Assembly: GCF_028389875.1 (NCBI RefSeq)
Contig: NC_084671.1
Coordinates: forward strand, 28,701,083-28,765,082
From: Rhea pennata
Taxonomy: Eukaryota > Chordata > Aves > Rheiformes > Rheidae
DNA length: 64,000 bases
Direction of reading: 5' to 3'
Shown here: in pieces, positions 1-11,900 of the stretch
How positions within the stretch are numbered: position 1 is the stretch's first letter
Layout of the letters: each line of letters begins with the position of its first letter
Translations under genes and position numbers: made by a program
Notes under the pieces: model-generated
Told to the model about the DNA's origin: nothing
The model's input: the letters and a program-made list of their open reading frames with translations, nothing else
The model's database searches: none

Positions 1-469
1 GGAAGAGCCCAAAACAGACCTCTGTGGGTACTGTCCTCCACAAAACAGTCTCTGCCAGACACAGCTAAGTTCCCAGTGCTAACCTCCTCAACACTCTGGT
101 CCAAGCACCCTCTGTAGTCCGCAGGCTGCTAGATCTCCACCTATTCCAATCTACAGATCCTGCTGTTGCTACTGTTGTTATGTGGCATTCATCTCTAACA
201 TCCTGCCTTATCTCACCTAGCACCAAACATGGTCGTTTGCAAACATGGAAAACACTTATCTGGCTTCAGAGATGAACAGAATAGAGAACCAAAAGTTACA
301 GACCCTTGCAAAGCTGCTCATACGGGCAGGGGCATCATACCTGTCTCTGTTCAGACTAACATACTAGCCAGCAAACGTGCCCAGGGTGGCTACAAACACC
401 TCATATACTGTGGAGAAGCAAAACACCTCTCCAGCTGATGTCACGAGAGAGATCACAGGGCTCAAGTAC

Positions 470-676
470 CTGCTCAGCCGAGATTAGCAGGATCTCGTGT
501 CGGGCTTTCTCAATCCCTTCCTTAGTGCCGGTGATCTTGATCTGATTGCTGGGGTCATCCGGGCGGGGAATCTGGATTTTGGTTGCAGTTTTGAGCTCCA
601 GGTCCTGCAGCTTCTCGCCGTTCTTTCCAATGACAAAGCGGTGATGCTCCTTGGGAATGGCAACTGTCGCTGACGC
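470..676 (-). CDS. HDLBP: HDLBP coding exon 4 (KH domain 1)
   Basis: This 207-bp, phase-0 exon encodes residues 150-218. The acceptor is the minus-strand AG at 678-677 and the donor GTAC begins at 469. It holds the whole first canonical KH domain: an IPKEHHRFVIG core, the GKNG RNA-binding loop, then the TATKIQIPRP strand and a C-terminal helix ending ISAEQ. The reading frame happens to run past both splice sites, so the open stretch is longer than the exon. Confidence 0.95.
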
Positions 677-3600
677 CTGTAACACAGGAACCAAGCATCT
701 GTGAGAACCCTTGTCTGCACTGCTAGACCCATATGAATAGAGCCAGGAAAACTGAGTTAGATGCTGCTCAGCAATCACCCCTTAGGAGTAAGCACAATCC
801 CCTCCAACCACCTCCAGACTGAGGACTGCTACGGTACCAGAATAGTTGACCTGTAGCACCTGTATACCAGGAGTCTAAAACCCACCTTTCCCCCAAAATC
901 TTGTGGTTTGCTTGAGACACAGGAATAGTGCTCTGAACTAGCAAAGGCTTTCAGGCACAGTTGAAGAGGTGCCAGTCATCCAGCATAAGCCACAGAGGCA
1001 ATACCAGCAGTAACTGAGAGGATGGCTCAAGGATTGAGTTTATCCAAACTCTGGCACCCGTTGCTAAGCCTACAGAGAACAAGACACATGGTCTGATGCC
1101 TAGGAAACAGAAATTCAACACCAGAAACCTATTCCAGCAGGCAGACAGCTCAGAGGTGCTTGCTGTTATTCACTGGAAGGTGTCTTCAGTGTGACATATG
1201 CTGATCCAGGAGCAGTTCTAGAAGGCCCCTCTTAGAAAAGAGGTCCTAAAAGATTCTCTCAATCTACCCTTAAAAGGCTGGGTTTTTTAACAGGGATTAT
1301 GGACTTTTTTTCCTTCTTGCTGTGTGAGTTTTTACTAGCTTGGTAGTTTATGATTGCTGCCATGCTCTTTATGCCTGTGAATATGTAACTACAAAGAGTA
1401 CCTAGACACAAAATTCAAACTACACTGGAAGAATCATGAAAAAGATCATTTGGTCTTCAACTCTATCTCTTTCTACTGAATCCAGTTGAGAATACAGACA
1501 CACCTTTCAGACTTGGGGCCAGGGCAGCAGGAGGTGCATTTGGGGACACTGGGTCATGAGTCTGTGGTAGTACAACCTGATGTATTTTTCCAGATGCACA
1601 TTATGTAGGGTTTGCCCTCTGGCAGAGAATGACACATGGGCTGAACAGCACTGAAGCAGACATTGTATTAACTATCGCATTAACTGCCTTTTACATTACA
1701 CCTTAATGTACCCTATGAGAACTGGTTGTCATATATCTTAACCAGAAATACCATCTTGATTATGAACTCAGGAATCAGAAGGTGAGGAATCAAAACCTAT
1801 AGAGCTGAAAGGAGAAGCAACTGAAACAACGGGGCTCTATCAGTGTGGCTCAAGTTTCACAATCCAGAACCCTGATATGAAGCTTTCAGCCGTACCTCCT
1901 CTTTTCTCTCTTTCCTTCTCCTGCCCCTCCACATTCTTCTCTATAGGAGTTCAGAGAAGGCACAGTCCTATCCTCACAAACTACTAGCTTTGTGCGAGGG
2001 GCCTAGCACCCCCTCCAGCAGCAGTATCTTAGCAAAGTCACTGTTTGCGATTCAAGTGTTCAGAGACTGCAGACTCCACCCTTCATGCAACACCATGGCC
2101 TGTAATTAGCTTTGAATCCTATTTTAAGCCTCGCCACCATTCCAAATTGCCAATTGCATGCTTTGAAAATACAAGGTAAAGCTGAATTAGTCATCTAATA
2201 ACACCTCTTCGGCTTATAAGCACACACGCCCAAGGGTCTCAAAGCATCCGTGCATCTTAGGGAAGAGTAAAGACAAAGTCAGAAACAGTTAGATGCTCTC
2301 ACCTGAGTCTGCAGCCGAGCGACAATCTCCTTCCGAGCCTTCATGACTGCTTCCAGCTTGCCAGAGACCATGATTGAAAGGCCCTGGTCCTTTGCGAGAG
2401 ACAGCTCCAGGTGAGCTCCTGTCTTCTGCATGATGTCCAGGCAGATCTTGGCCTGCTCGCCTTCTCCAAACTGATTCATGTCCTTGTACTTCCTCTCCTC
2501 CAGTGGCACATGAAACACCTGCTCAATCAAAGCACCGATGGAAAAAGGACACAACAAGCAGTCAGTATGCTTCCGAATACTCTAGCATCTCTTTCTGTCT
2601 TTGCTATACTGGACTAGCAATTCCCAGGTTTGTGCAACCCACCAGCCTTTCCAGTGGAGACACCAGCGGTTCCTAGGGAAAGTGCGAGAGCGCTGCAGCA
2701 GGCAGACTGTTCCACTCTTTAGGTGTCTTCCTAAAGCACATCTTGCACAGGCAGGCAAAAGTGCTGAGCTACTGGGGGGAACACTTTAACGGATTAGCGT
2801 TCACTGCTTGAATTCTGCAGTCCTCCCGTCAGGCTTGCGCCAGCTCTTTGCGGAATAGGGGTAGTGAGTGTCTTCTGGACTGTTTCTCAATACATCCTTT
2901 CCCTTCACACTGGTCCTAGCTCTCACCCCTAGTCTTGCTCGTGCCCAGCAAGGGTATACTGCGGAGAGGCTACCAATCTGACACACTACGGATTTCCCAT
3001 GGGGGGAAAAGCTTCACATCATCTACATTCTGTGGGGAGCAAAAGGGGGAAATAAGACACTCGCTCTCACCAACCTGAGTGATGACAGAAGCCTTTATTG
3101 GTCGAATTTTGCACCAGGGCCCAGCAGGTTCCTGGGCAGCTTCCAAACATGGTGCTTTCTCAGGGAGCGGAGGGAAGGCTTCCTTGTAGGTTGGAGGATC
3201 ATTCTCTTCTTCAGAGTTTAAAGCTGTAACTAGGATGAAGAAAACAGGGTAGTAAGACACTCTCCAGGCAGAAATGCCCCTGTTCATTCAGTGTAAGCAT
3301 ATTTAGACACTACTAACAAGGGAGAGCAAATGACTTACTATTCTTCTTATTACAATTATGCTTGTGGAGCAGCCAGGTCTGGAGCACAACTGACCTATGC
3401 ACAGCACGGGCTGCAGTAGACAACCCCTGCCCAACTAGCCTTGTCTGAGCAAGCATGATGAAAGCAGGAAGAGGGGATGTGCAAGTGAACAGTGGCAGCA
3501 AACAGCACAGTACTGCCAAATTTGCAAAAAGAGGCTTAATTAGGGGAAAACAGGCTAAGCAGAAAGAAGTAAAAGGAAGGGAGCAAGGCTGCAAATCAGA

Positions 3601-4255
3601 AGATAAGACAAAAACATGCCCAGGAGGAAGACAGGGAAAAGCATTATAGTTAGGGCAAACTGCAGGGAAAGCCTGGATGGGAACCATATGTTCAATTCAG
3701 TTGTGCACTGAGCCATGCCAAGTGGGCCGGTTCGCTGCTGGCGGATGGGTGCAGAAACCCATCAGTAAGTCAGTTAATACAGTTAAACCAACTTTCACCA
3801 GCACCTGAGTGAGCAAAGGAAGTGACTGAACCCAGCACTCTGATCCCATGAGGCTCCTCTGCAGCCCAGAGTCCCACTCTTGCATGTATCCTGTCCCCCA
3901 GGCAACAGCATCGCTTGTCAAGAGCTCTCTGGAGAGCTAAGGCTTGCTTCCTCGTGGCTCTGCACTGTGCAGGGTAGGACAAAGCATTGCCACTGTTCTG
4001 ATGCTGGTGGAAAGCCAGAGTTTGGTGGGCCACCAATCTGGGAACAGAGAATTCAGTTTCTGCACGCTAGTGGGGAACCAGATGCATGGAGTGAGCTTAG
4101 GCAGCAGCAGGGACGTTAGGTCTGAGTAGGCCACAAGGACCGAGAGGCACGTGACAGGAACTCGACTGCGTTTTCTCACCTTTCACCTGCTGCTGAGCCA
4201 GGCCGCTGCGGTGTTCAGCGAAGCTCTCCTGGGTCAAAACTGCCACGGAGCTCAT
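470..4255 (-). CDS. HDLBP: Vigilin, 5' part of coding region (4 coding exons, partial)
   Basis: Vigilin is a cytoplasmic and nuclear multi-KH RNA-binding protein tied to mRNA stability, translation and sterol metabolism. Coding segments 4255-4180, 3229-3075, 2518-2303 and 676-470 join in phase to give residues 1-218. Residues 1-77 are the acidic, proline-containing N-terminal region. Residues 78-149 are a KH-like segment without a GxxG loop. Residues 150-218 are KH domain 1 with the loop G-K-N-G at about 166-169. The sequence matches vertebrate vigilin closely from memory. The start is the first ATG of the spliced frame and begins MSSVAVLTQESF. The full protein is about 1,270 residues with 14 or so KH domains, so most of the gene lies left of base 1. 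The right-hand neighbour SEPT2 is divergently oriented, as in human. Confidence 0.96.
677..2302 (-). other. HDLBP intron between coding exons 3 and 4
   Basis: An intron bounded by a GTGAG donor at 2302 and a TTACAG acceptor at 677. No dispersed repeat, RNA gene or conserved open frame was seen. Confidence 0.85.
2303..2518 (-). CDS. HDLBP: HDLBP coding exon 3 (KH-like segment)
   Basis: This 216-bp, phase-0 exon encodes residues 78-149, starting VFHVPLEERKYKDM and ending ARLQTQ. The acceptor CAG is at 2521-2519 and the donor GTGAG starts at 2302. The strand-helix pattern resembles a KH fold, but the GxxG loop is absent (FGEGEQAKI occupies that place), so it is probably a degenerate KH copy. 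Confidence 0.95.
3075..3229 (-). CDS. HDLBP: HDLBP coding exon 2
   Basis: This 155-bp exon encodes the end of codon 26 and residues 27-77 (TALNSEEENDPP to ASVITQ). The acceptor AG is at 3231-3230. The donor must be CAG|GTTGGT at 3074, because only this keeps frame with the next exon. A stronger-looking GTGAG donor lies 4 nt further on but would shift the frame. This acidic linker is typical of the vigilin N-terminus. Confidence 0.94.
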
Positions 4256-4292
4256 TGTCGACTTCCCACCCACACACAATCCGGGTATGCCA
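4180..4292 (-). CDS. HDLBP: HDLBP first coding exon with start codon
   Basis: The exon runs from 4292 (acceptor AG at 4294-4293 after a T-rich tract) to 4180 (donor GTGAG from 4179). The ATG is at 4255-4253 and 76 bp are coding: 25 codons plus the first base of codon 26. The 37-nt leader portion has no other ATG. The encoded start MSSVAVLTQESFAEHRSG is characteristic of vertebrate vigilin. Confidence 0.95.
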
Positions 4293-4853
4293 CTGAAAAA
4301 GACACACGCAGCAGCACTATTACCAACCTCATTCCACATGCAGAGAAATTACTCCAGGAAGACAAACTATTACTAAACACTCTTCTAGTCAACCTCTGGA
4401 AAGGTGTCCACAGCTCCAGTCAGGTGCCCAGTTTTCTCACTGGACTGGATGGGAACCCGGAGGAGATACCTCCGCACAGCACAGTGTGCGCCAAAACCAG
4501 AGCTCCTCATTCAGAAGGGAGGGGAAGTGCAACTTAAGAAGGTCACTGGCAAGGAGGACAACAGAAGTTGTTAAAGCATACTACAATTAATCTGGCCATT
4601 GATTAAAGGTGGGTCATTTTTAAATGAGTATCTGAAGATCTGGACAGGCAGCCCGAGACCATTACGTAACCCCTCCCAGATCCTCCCCGCCTCCAGCCCC
4701 CAAACATGTGGGCCCAGGATGTGGCCTCTTCCTAAGCAAAATTCATGTAGGTGTCTGAGCTCTCACTGATTTGGGGATACACTCAGAAAATCTCTTTGAT
4801 AAGCAAGCAGCCCAGTAACAACAGTCTTTGGCACCGCCAGAATTGGAACTTAC
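4293..4853 (-). other. HDLBP intron between leader exon and first coding exon
   Basis: Noncoding sequence without recognisable repeats or motifs. Open frames here are short and do not resemble known proteins. Confidence 0.5.
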
Positions 4854-4921
4854 CAGCTAAATGGTCAGTAGCCAGAGAGTCCGTCCTGTAAGCTGCCCGT
4901 CTGTCAGCCTGCCAGCTTTTG
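4854..4921 (-). other. HDLBP: Probable HDLBP 5' UTR exon
   Basis: On the minus strand a long pyrimidine tract (about 4950-4924) ends in AAAG. It is followed by 68 bp and then a near-consensus donor G|GTAAGT from 4853. The segment has no ATG and lies just upstream of the first coding exon, as expected for a noncoding leader exon. This is inferred from splice signals only. Confidence 0.5.
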
Positions 4922-5527
4922 CTTTAAAGAAGAAAAAAAGAAAAAGCAATTTATGTGATTGCTCCAAGACAATAAGAAAAAATGACACCTCTATTACTAT
5001 AACTTTCAAGAGAGCACAGTCTCTACTGTGCTTTAAACTTGCATCCTACCCAAAAAACTTTCATACTGAATCACATCTCACTCTACTTCACCTGTCACGT
5101 CTTACTGAAGTTATGTGCACCACCACCATCTACTTAAACCTCACAACAGGAAGCCTGAGGTAGCTACTCCCGCATCACCCTGGCTACAAGAGCAGCCATC
5201 CAGCCTCAGACGAAAATAAAGTCGATCAGTAACAGATGTGCAAGAGAGATCTGAAATCTCAGGGTTGCGAGCAACACCACGAGCATCCAGTCAGAGGAGA
5301 CTAACAACCTGAAAATCTGCCAACAGCACTGCCATCAGTCAGAAGTTAGGAATGTAGTTTAGTGGAGCTTGGGTGAATCAATGCAGACTTCCTCACAAAC
5401 TGAGGCAAACACACAGGGCTATCCATGCACAGCTGCTGGCCAGTCTACCTCTTCATTTTTTATTGTAATAAGATCATACACCAGACACTGAACTCTGTCT
5501 CCAGGCCAAAGCCTGGAGGTTGGAAAG

Positions 5528-5552
5528 AAAAAAAAAAAAAAAAAAAAAAAAA
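5528..5552. repeat. A homopolymer, 25 bp
   Basis: An uninterrupted A run, preceded at 5499-5518 by a small perfect hairpin (CTCCAGGC, CAAA, GCCTGGAG). No retroposon body was recognised next to it. Confidence 0.9.
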
Positions 5553-7176
5553 CACCACACACTGGTTTACCTGGACTGTTTCAAAGACATCCACAAGATG
5601 GGACCAGGAAAAAAATAGCCCATTATTAAGAGTTTTATATCCACTGAATCTGGGTCTGCAACTCCACTGAAAAATTGTTTAGGAATACAAGTCAAAAATT
5701 TAAAAGCCACTGCAGTATATGCTCTGCCAGATGTAGAACATCTCCTTCTGCCCCCTCAGACTGCTTATATACGCTGCTGTAGGGCTGGCAATCTCCGAAA
5801 CCACAGTGCCTCTATCTGCTCATGGGACAAAAGGTCTGCTTCCTACACCAGCCTGCAGTGCTGCCAAGCATCTTCTGAACGAGCCCTCTACAACCACAGT
5901 TGAAGTCGGGTGCTCTTCAGTAAAACGATAGTTGCCATTTCTGGCCTTGCCAAATTGTGAGGAAAGCCTGCTCAAATGCACATGGTCTCTAATGTAGAGG
6001 TCACACCACGCTTGCACGGTGACACACCCAGGGAAGGTGACACGCAGGAGGAGAGGAGAGAGAAGAGTGCAGACAGCGGCAACGCAAGCTGTACAGGCCT
6101 AGCCCGCACCTCAACGAAGGCCACGTGGACTCTTTCCGTCTGTTTCAACGTGACTTGTATCAAGCACAAGGAAAAATCACCTGCACTGCCAAAGCAGGGG
6201 AGCTAATGTTACAATTAACCCTTTGAAAATCCTCTTCTCCGAGGGGACAGCTACCAGCACAGCAGCTGTGTCTGCAGCAGAGCTTCCGCAGCGCGCCGAG
6301 GTCCCGCAAGGCGCGCGCTGGCATTCACGGAAGGGCGGCTAGCGATCTAACCTCGGAGAAATCTCGAGTCCTCCTTGCCGCTGAGACGCCCCCGGCTACA
6401 CCGAGGATTACACCACCGCCCGGATCAGGCCGCCGCGGAAGCGAGGAGAGCGCGTTAGCGGCGCTGCGCCCATCGCAGACTATTTGGGGAAGGCCTGCGG
6501 AGCCAGCTGTCGGCCCCGTTTCAGCCCGGCGCCTTACGGTGGAGGGAGCCGCCGTGCCGTGGCAAGCCGCGAACGGGAGCGACGGCAGGAGGGAGAGGCG
6601 TCCCGGCCGCCAGCTGCCGAGGTCTGGCTAGAGCCTTGCTAAGGGGGCAGCCGCGCTCGGGGCTCTCGTTTCTGGGGAGAGCGCCGCCGACGGGCGCTGC
6701 CCTCCTCCAGAGCGCAGCTGCCGGTTTCGCCGCGTGCGCGCCAGCTGCGGCCCGAGAACGGCTCGAGACTCGAAGGGAAACCGTTAACAGCAGGGTTTCG
6801 CCGCGCCAACTTCTGCTTCGTCACCCGAATGGCAAGCGGAAAACCCAAACGCTGTCGCTCCGCAGTAACCCCGAGCGGCCGGCTCACTGCGGGCCGCGGC
6901 GGCTCGCGGCCGGCCGCCTGCCCGCCGCGACGACCAGCGGCTTTGGCGCCGGCGCCTCCCGTTCGGGCTGCGCCTACGGGGTGTCAGTGTGGTGCTTACG
7001 GGGTTCAGCGGGCTCCCGGGGCGCCGAAGCCCGGGAGTTTTGCTCCCTGCGCGGTGGGGATTTGGGGATAGGGCGGGCTACGCTCCGCGCTGCCGGAGCC
7101 GCCGCTCCGCTCACAGCCGGACCCGGAGGCAACGCGAGGTAGGTGGCGGCGAGCGCCACCTCAGCACTGCCGCCGG

Positions 7177-7264
7177 GGGGCGGGGCCGCGCCGTCGGGGG
7201 GGCGGGGCCTCGCTGCCGCGGGGGCGGGGCCGCGACGCCGCGGGGGGCGGGGCCGCGCCTTAAA
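7177..7264 (+). promoter_or_regulatory. Array of four GC boxes followed by TTAAAG
   Basis: Four copies of GGGGCGGGGC start at 7177, 7199, 7221 and 7245, a period of 22-24 bp or about two helical turns. A TTAAAG element follows at 7259-7264. This looks like an Sp1/KLF-driven core promoter in plus orientation. No plus-strand gene is recognised downstream, so it may serve the HDLBP island in the other direction or an antisense transcript. Confidence 0.55.
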
Positions 7265-8459
7265 GGGCCCCGCGCGGCCGCGCCGGCTGTCAGCCCGCGC
7301 CCCGCCGCCACGTCCCTGCCGGCCACCAGGGCAGAGCGGCGCGGGGCAACTACGAACAGGCCGGGGACATTAAGAGCAGGGCGAAGCGCGGCAGGGAAGG
7401 GCGGAGCGCGGCAGGAGGGAGGGAAGGAGCCAAACGAGCAGGCCGGCGGGCGAGCTGATTAAGTTTCCCCACGCGTCGAGGGGAGCCAGCAGAGCCACAG
7501 CGCTCAAAGGCGCCCAGGGCCGCGGAGATCAAATTAGACCCGAGTTTGCAACGCGATACAGCGGGGAGAGGCGGGGGGCTCAGCGCCGCTTTCCGGGCGG
7601 CGAAGCCAGAACGGCGGAAAGGCGGTCGCGCCTTGGCCGCCGGCTGCAGGCCCAACCCGCTGGGTCGGCGGGCACGCGAGGGCCAGCGAGCGCCGAACGC
7701 GGCCGGTGGGCGAACGCGCGCTCGCCCAGGAGCAGTGGCGTTCGTTGGGGGCCGCCGGCTGGGAGCTACACCGGGGCCCGCCGGCTCCCCAGCATCCGTC
7801 CGGATCCCAGCAGCGGGACGCGTGCTGGAAGGCCCGCGGGGAGCGGCGGCGGCCGAGGCTCGTCCCGGCGTCTGGCGCGAGCGCGCTCTCGGGTGGCCGG
7901 CAGCGGGGAAGCCTGGCGCCTGTTATCGCGAAGCGAGCGGAATAGGTTGATTTGACCAATCCCCGCTACTTACTAGAAGGTTGTTCACCTCGGGCCTTTC
8001 GCAAGGCTGCCGCGGCGCTGGACGAGAGCCCGAGGCGGGCCGCTCCGCCGCGGGCTGGGGGCTCCGCTGAGCCTCCCCACGCCGCCGGCCTCCTCGCCGC
8101 CGCTCTTCCCCCCGGGGGGGGGGGGGCCGCCAACCCCGACTCCCCCAAACCAAACCGCTCGGCGGGCTCCGCGGCCGCCTCCGCGGCGACTCACCGGGCC
8201 CCACGAAGAGGGAGGCCGCGGCACGGCCCGCGGGAAGTTGGCCCGGCGGCGGCGCTGACACGTCGGTGCCCGGGAGGAGGAAGCGAGGCCGCGCCGGGCA
8301 GCCCCCCCCCCTCCCCCGCCGGCCTCCACGTCGGCGCCGCGGCGCGCTCCGCCCGCGCCCCCCTCCTCCCCCGGGCCTCCTCCGCCGGGCAGCGCCCCCC
8401 CAATCCCCGCTCCCCTTCCCCCCTCCCCCTGGCTCGGCCCGGCCCGGCCCGTAACTCAC

Positions 8460-8512
8460 TCCGGCCGGTGCCCCGCTCGCCCGCCCTGCCGGAGAAGCCC
8501 CGGAGCGCTCCT
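8460..8512 (-). other. HDLBP: Candidate noncoding HDLBP first exon (proximal promoter)
   Basis: On the minus strand the TATA-like element at 8541-8550 predicts a start near 8512. A good donor, GGA|GTGAGT, begins at 8459. The segment would splice to the leader exon at 4921 or to the coding exon at 4292. The start position is an estimate. Confidence 0.4.
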
Positions 8513-8540
8513 GGGAGAGCGCCGCGGCGCCCTCCCCGCG

Positions 8541-8585
8541 CCTATATAGGCCGCGCCGCTGCCAATCGCCGCGCCGCACGTCAGC
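8541..8585 (-). promoter_or_regulatory. TATA/CArG palindrome with CCAAT and CRE-like half site
   Basis: CCTATATAGG at 8541-8550 is a perfect palindrome that fits both a TATA box and the SRF CArG consensus CC(A/T)6GG. GCCAAT at 8561-8566 gives an inverted CCAAT box for minus-strand transcription, and CACGTCAG at 8578-8585 resembles a CRE half site. The spacing suits a minus-strand start near 8512. Confidence 0.5.
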
Positions 8586-8930
8586 GGGGACGTGCCCCTC
8601 GGCGGCCCGGCCCGGCCCGGCTCAGCACGGCTCGGCTCAGCGCCCCCCTCCTCCCTCCCGGGGCCCGGCGGCGAGGTGCGAACGGCCCCGCGCGGGGCTC
8701 GAGGCGCAACAAGTGGCGGGCGCCGAAGGGGCCCGGCGGGGCCCGGCCGTCCTCCTCCTCCTCCTCCGGGCACCGCCTCGGCGAGCAGAGCCGGCCGCCG
8801 CGAAATCACGTTTTCCCCCTCGCCGTTCCTAACTTGCCATTTAGCGAGGGGTTTTCTCCCCCGCGCCCCACTCGCTCGCCGCCGCCAGAACCTGCTTCGT
8901 CGGGCTCTGCCCGCAGAAATAACCTGCTTT

Positions 8931-11900
8931 CGATTCCTCACAGGGATTTTTAGAGATATTCAGGTGACGTACTGATGGAAACATGGGTGGTATTTAGCCT
9001 TAGGTAAAATTATGATTCCTTATTATTATTGAACAAGAGTAGATTTCTCTGGTTTTCCTCTTTTAATCCTGCAGCTGGGAGGACATCATTAAAGCACTTG
9101 AACTTTTTGACAAGAGAATAGCTCATCAGTGTGGGTAAAGTAGTACTTATGGGTGAAACTGGGAAGTATTTTAAGTGGAGAAGGAGAGCAAGAGTCAAGA
9201 GTTGACCGCCTGCCCAGGCACCGAGACGATCCATCTTCTCCCCCCCACCACCACCAACCGCATAGATTTGTTGGTCTCTGTTAAAGATGGAGAGATGCTG
9301 CAGTAACCATCGTCCTAAAAGCAAGCTACCACTGCTGCCACCATGTCGCATATGCTCCAAGACCTAGCTGAGGCTCCTCTGATCCCCCCCGAAAAAAATA
9401 AAATAAAGTCAACGAACTAGCCAGGCTGCAGATGCCAGTGGTACCTGTAAGATACAGATAAGCATGTTGGTGCCTATGAAGCCAGAGATCCTTCTTGGCA
9501 CTGGCAAAGCACCTGTAGACTTTGGACCCCTCTGCATACAGGTAGCCACTGCGGATGTGGACATGGGGCTGTAATTTGGGACTTGGATCTTAGCGCTGTC
9601 CAGACGTCACCCTAGGGGCCTGATGCTTTTCTGGTGCTTTCCCTCCCTCCCTCCTGTTGATTCCCCCAGCGCAAGGCAAGCAGCCTCAGTTCGAAGCGCT
9701 AACCTCACAGCACCCAATTAACTCCTGCGTGTGTGTGTGTGCGCACAGAGGGGGGGGGGGGGGGAACTGCTGCTCTCCGTGCCGGGGGACCTGGGGAGCG
9801 TTGGAAACTCCGGCCCAGAGCACCTGCTTGAAACGCCACTGTCTTTCTCCCCAAACTGCATCTCGTTAACTGGCTCAGAAGGGGCCCTCCGCGTGGACGC
9901 GCCCCTGGGACAACCCGACGTCCCGCTCCGGGCCGTAGCGTTGCTACCGCCACTGCACGCGGGTGTTGCTAGGACGTTACGGGGTTCTGGGTTTTATTAC
10001 AGTTTCCTCGCTGCAACCTTTGGAAGAGGGAATTCTCCTCGCCCGTTTCTGCGGCTCTTCCTCTCTTTGCAGTTGGAAGCGGTGGGAAGGACGCCTGCCG
10101 GGCTCAGAAGCTCCTCAGAGGCCTAGCGCAGCTCGCTGCGTGCCACCCTCCAATAGCCATTGCTGCTGGGGGCTCTGCCAAGGAAAAGAAGTCTTCCCCG
10201 GAGGAAAGGGGAAGACAGCCTGCCTTTCCTCCCACGCTCACCAAGCACAGAAGCACCCTGTGGGAGCGTAAAACCACATTTCAGGGGCTGCTAGGAGGCC
10301 TGTTTCAACCCGCCGCTATAGCATGGACTGTCCCACTCCATCCCTCTTCTCCAGTAAGGCAGAGAGGGGCCTGGACACGCTGCTTGGGGCCTGGTCTGGC
10401 AACTCACTCATGACGTGAGTGATCATGTGTCCAAAATAACAAAACAAAAAAGCACACTTGTTACAGAGAGATGTGTAACACACATCCAGGCACAAGAGTG
10501 TTTGGTAGCTCAGCAAAAGGCAGAAGAGAGTACCCAACCCCTCAACACTCAGATACCCTTCTTCCAGCATCCCATATTTTGGCTGTGCCACAACAGACCC
10601 TGGTTTCACAGCTTGGAAAATGAAGCCTCTCGGAAAAGGACACCAAAAACGCAATAGGAAAGGTGAAGGCTTGGGTAATGCATAGATCCCGCAGCTTATT
10701 GGACTGGCAGTTCACATCACCGGGCTGAAGGAGGACACAGAAACAATATAAAACTCCAACAGAGATAAACATAGCACCGAACAGGTTTGGGGTTTGGTTT
10801 TTGGAACAGACGATGGCCAGCCTGAAAGCACAGGCTGTGGGATTAAGATGCTTTCCATACTCACACCACCCCAGGACTCCTGGGGCGTGAAGAGAAAACT
10901 TTCAGCTTCTTAATCCACTGCACCAAAGATCACAAAAAGGTTGGTCTTTGCTGGCACAGTCACCCTCAGCTGAGCTGGGATTTTGCAAACTGCTTCTTCT
11001 AGCCTGTTCTTACTTTCTGTTGTTACAAGAGATCCCTATGTTTCCTGCCAGAAATGGCAAGCCTTATTTGGAAAGCAACCCAACTATGCTTTAGAGTGTA
11101 TGCTGTGACTTTACTTCCTGTTATATATAACTCCAGATTTCTAAACCAGAACAAACGAGCACCCCTTTTGTACTCTAGGTGCTTATCCCACAGACTAAAA
11201 TCACAGACCACCACAAAACTGCCCCCCAAAATACCCATTGCAGCACATCCCTCTCCAAGAGGTAAGAAGAGAGAAAGAGGTTGGGGGGAACAAAGTGCTT
11301 TGGATCAGATACAAAAGAAGTGGAAGAGGATTCAGGGTGAAAGGCACTTGCCAGCCAGAGAGCACTTGGAGTTCTCAGCCAAGGAAAGCAAGATATGCCT
11401 CTTGGCTCTGAAGCTACCACTATGATTTGCCCCAGGATCTTCCAACAGAGCATTTCTTACTTCTACAGGAAAGTCTTTATCAAATTGGAGGTAAGGATCA
11501 GATTATATAGATCATCCTGTTAAGAAAATGAAAAGAAATAATCATAAAAATGACAGGAAGTGGGTCCACATCCCATACGTCTCGGTGACTTTCAGACCAG
11601 ATTTGCTTCGCTTCCTGCGAGGAAGGAAACTTCCAAAGATGTGCAAGTCAGGCACGTCTCTTCCCCATTCATCTATCGTTACTAGCAAGAAAAGATTCTG
11701 TAGGTCAAATTCTGCAACCTGTTACGCTTACGCAACCCCACAATCTTCACACCAGAGTGGAGAACTACTGGCAGAAAAAGTCTGTCGGAGCCTGTACGCC
11801 AATGCCAACTCCAAACATTTACGTTGCATTGCGAACAAATGGAGAGGCACAGAAGGAAGACGCGCGACTGCACGTGTTTGTCTCTTGTAACCCGGGCGGT

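Larger units (their letters stand above)
6240..8930. promoter_or_regulatory. CpG island at proximal HDLBP promoter
   Basis: About 2.7 kb is strongly GC- and CpG-rich, ending abruptly near 8930 where AT-rich sequence resumes. It contains GC boxes, a TATA/CArG palindrome (8541-8550), an inverted CCAAT (8561-8566) and several minus-strand donor-like GT sites (8459, 8194, 7973). Long open frames on both strands here, up to 333 codons, follow from the lack of AT-rich stop codons and resemble no known protein. The nearest downstream gene on the minus strand is HDLBP. Confidence 0.7.

Noticed and set aside
7952-8953. 333-codon plus-strand open frame, and overlapping GC-rich frames on both strands
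   Set aside because: Composition is Ala/Pro/Arg/Gly rich as expected from a CpG island without stop codons. No domain, and all six frames are similarly open.
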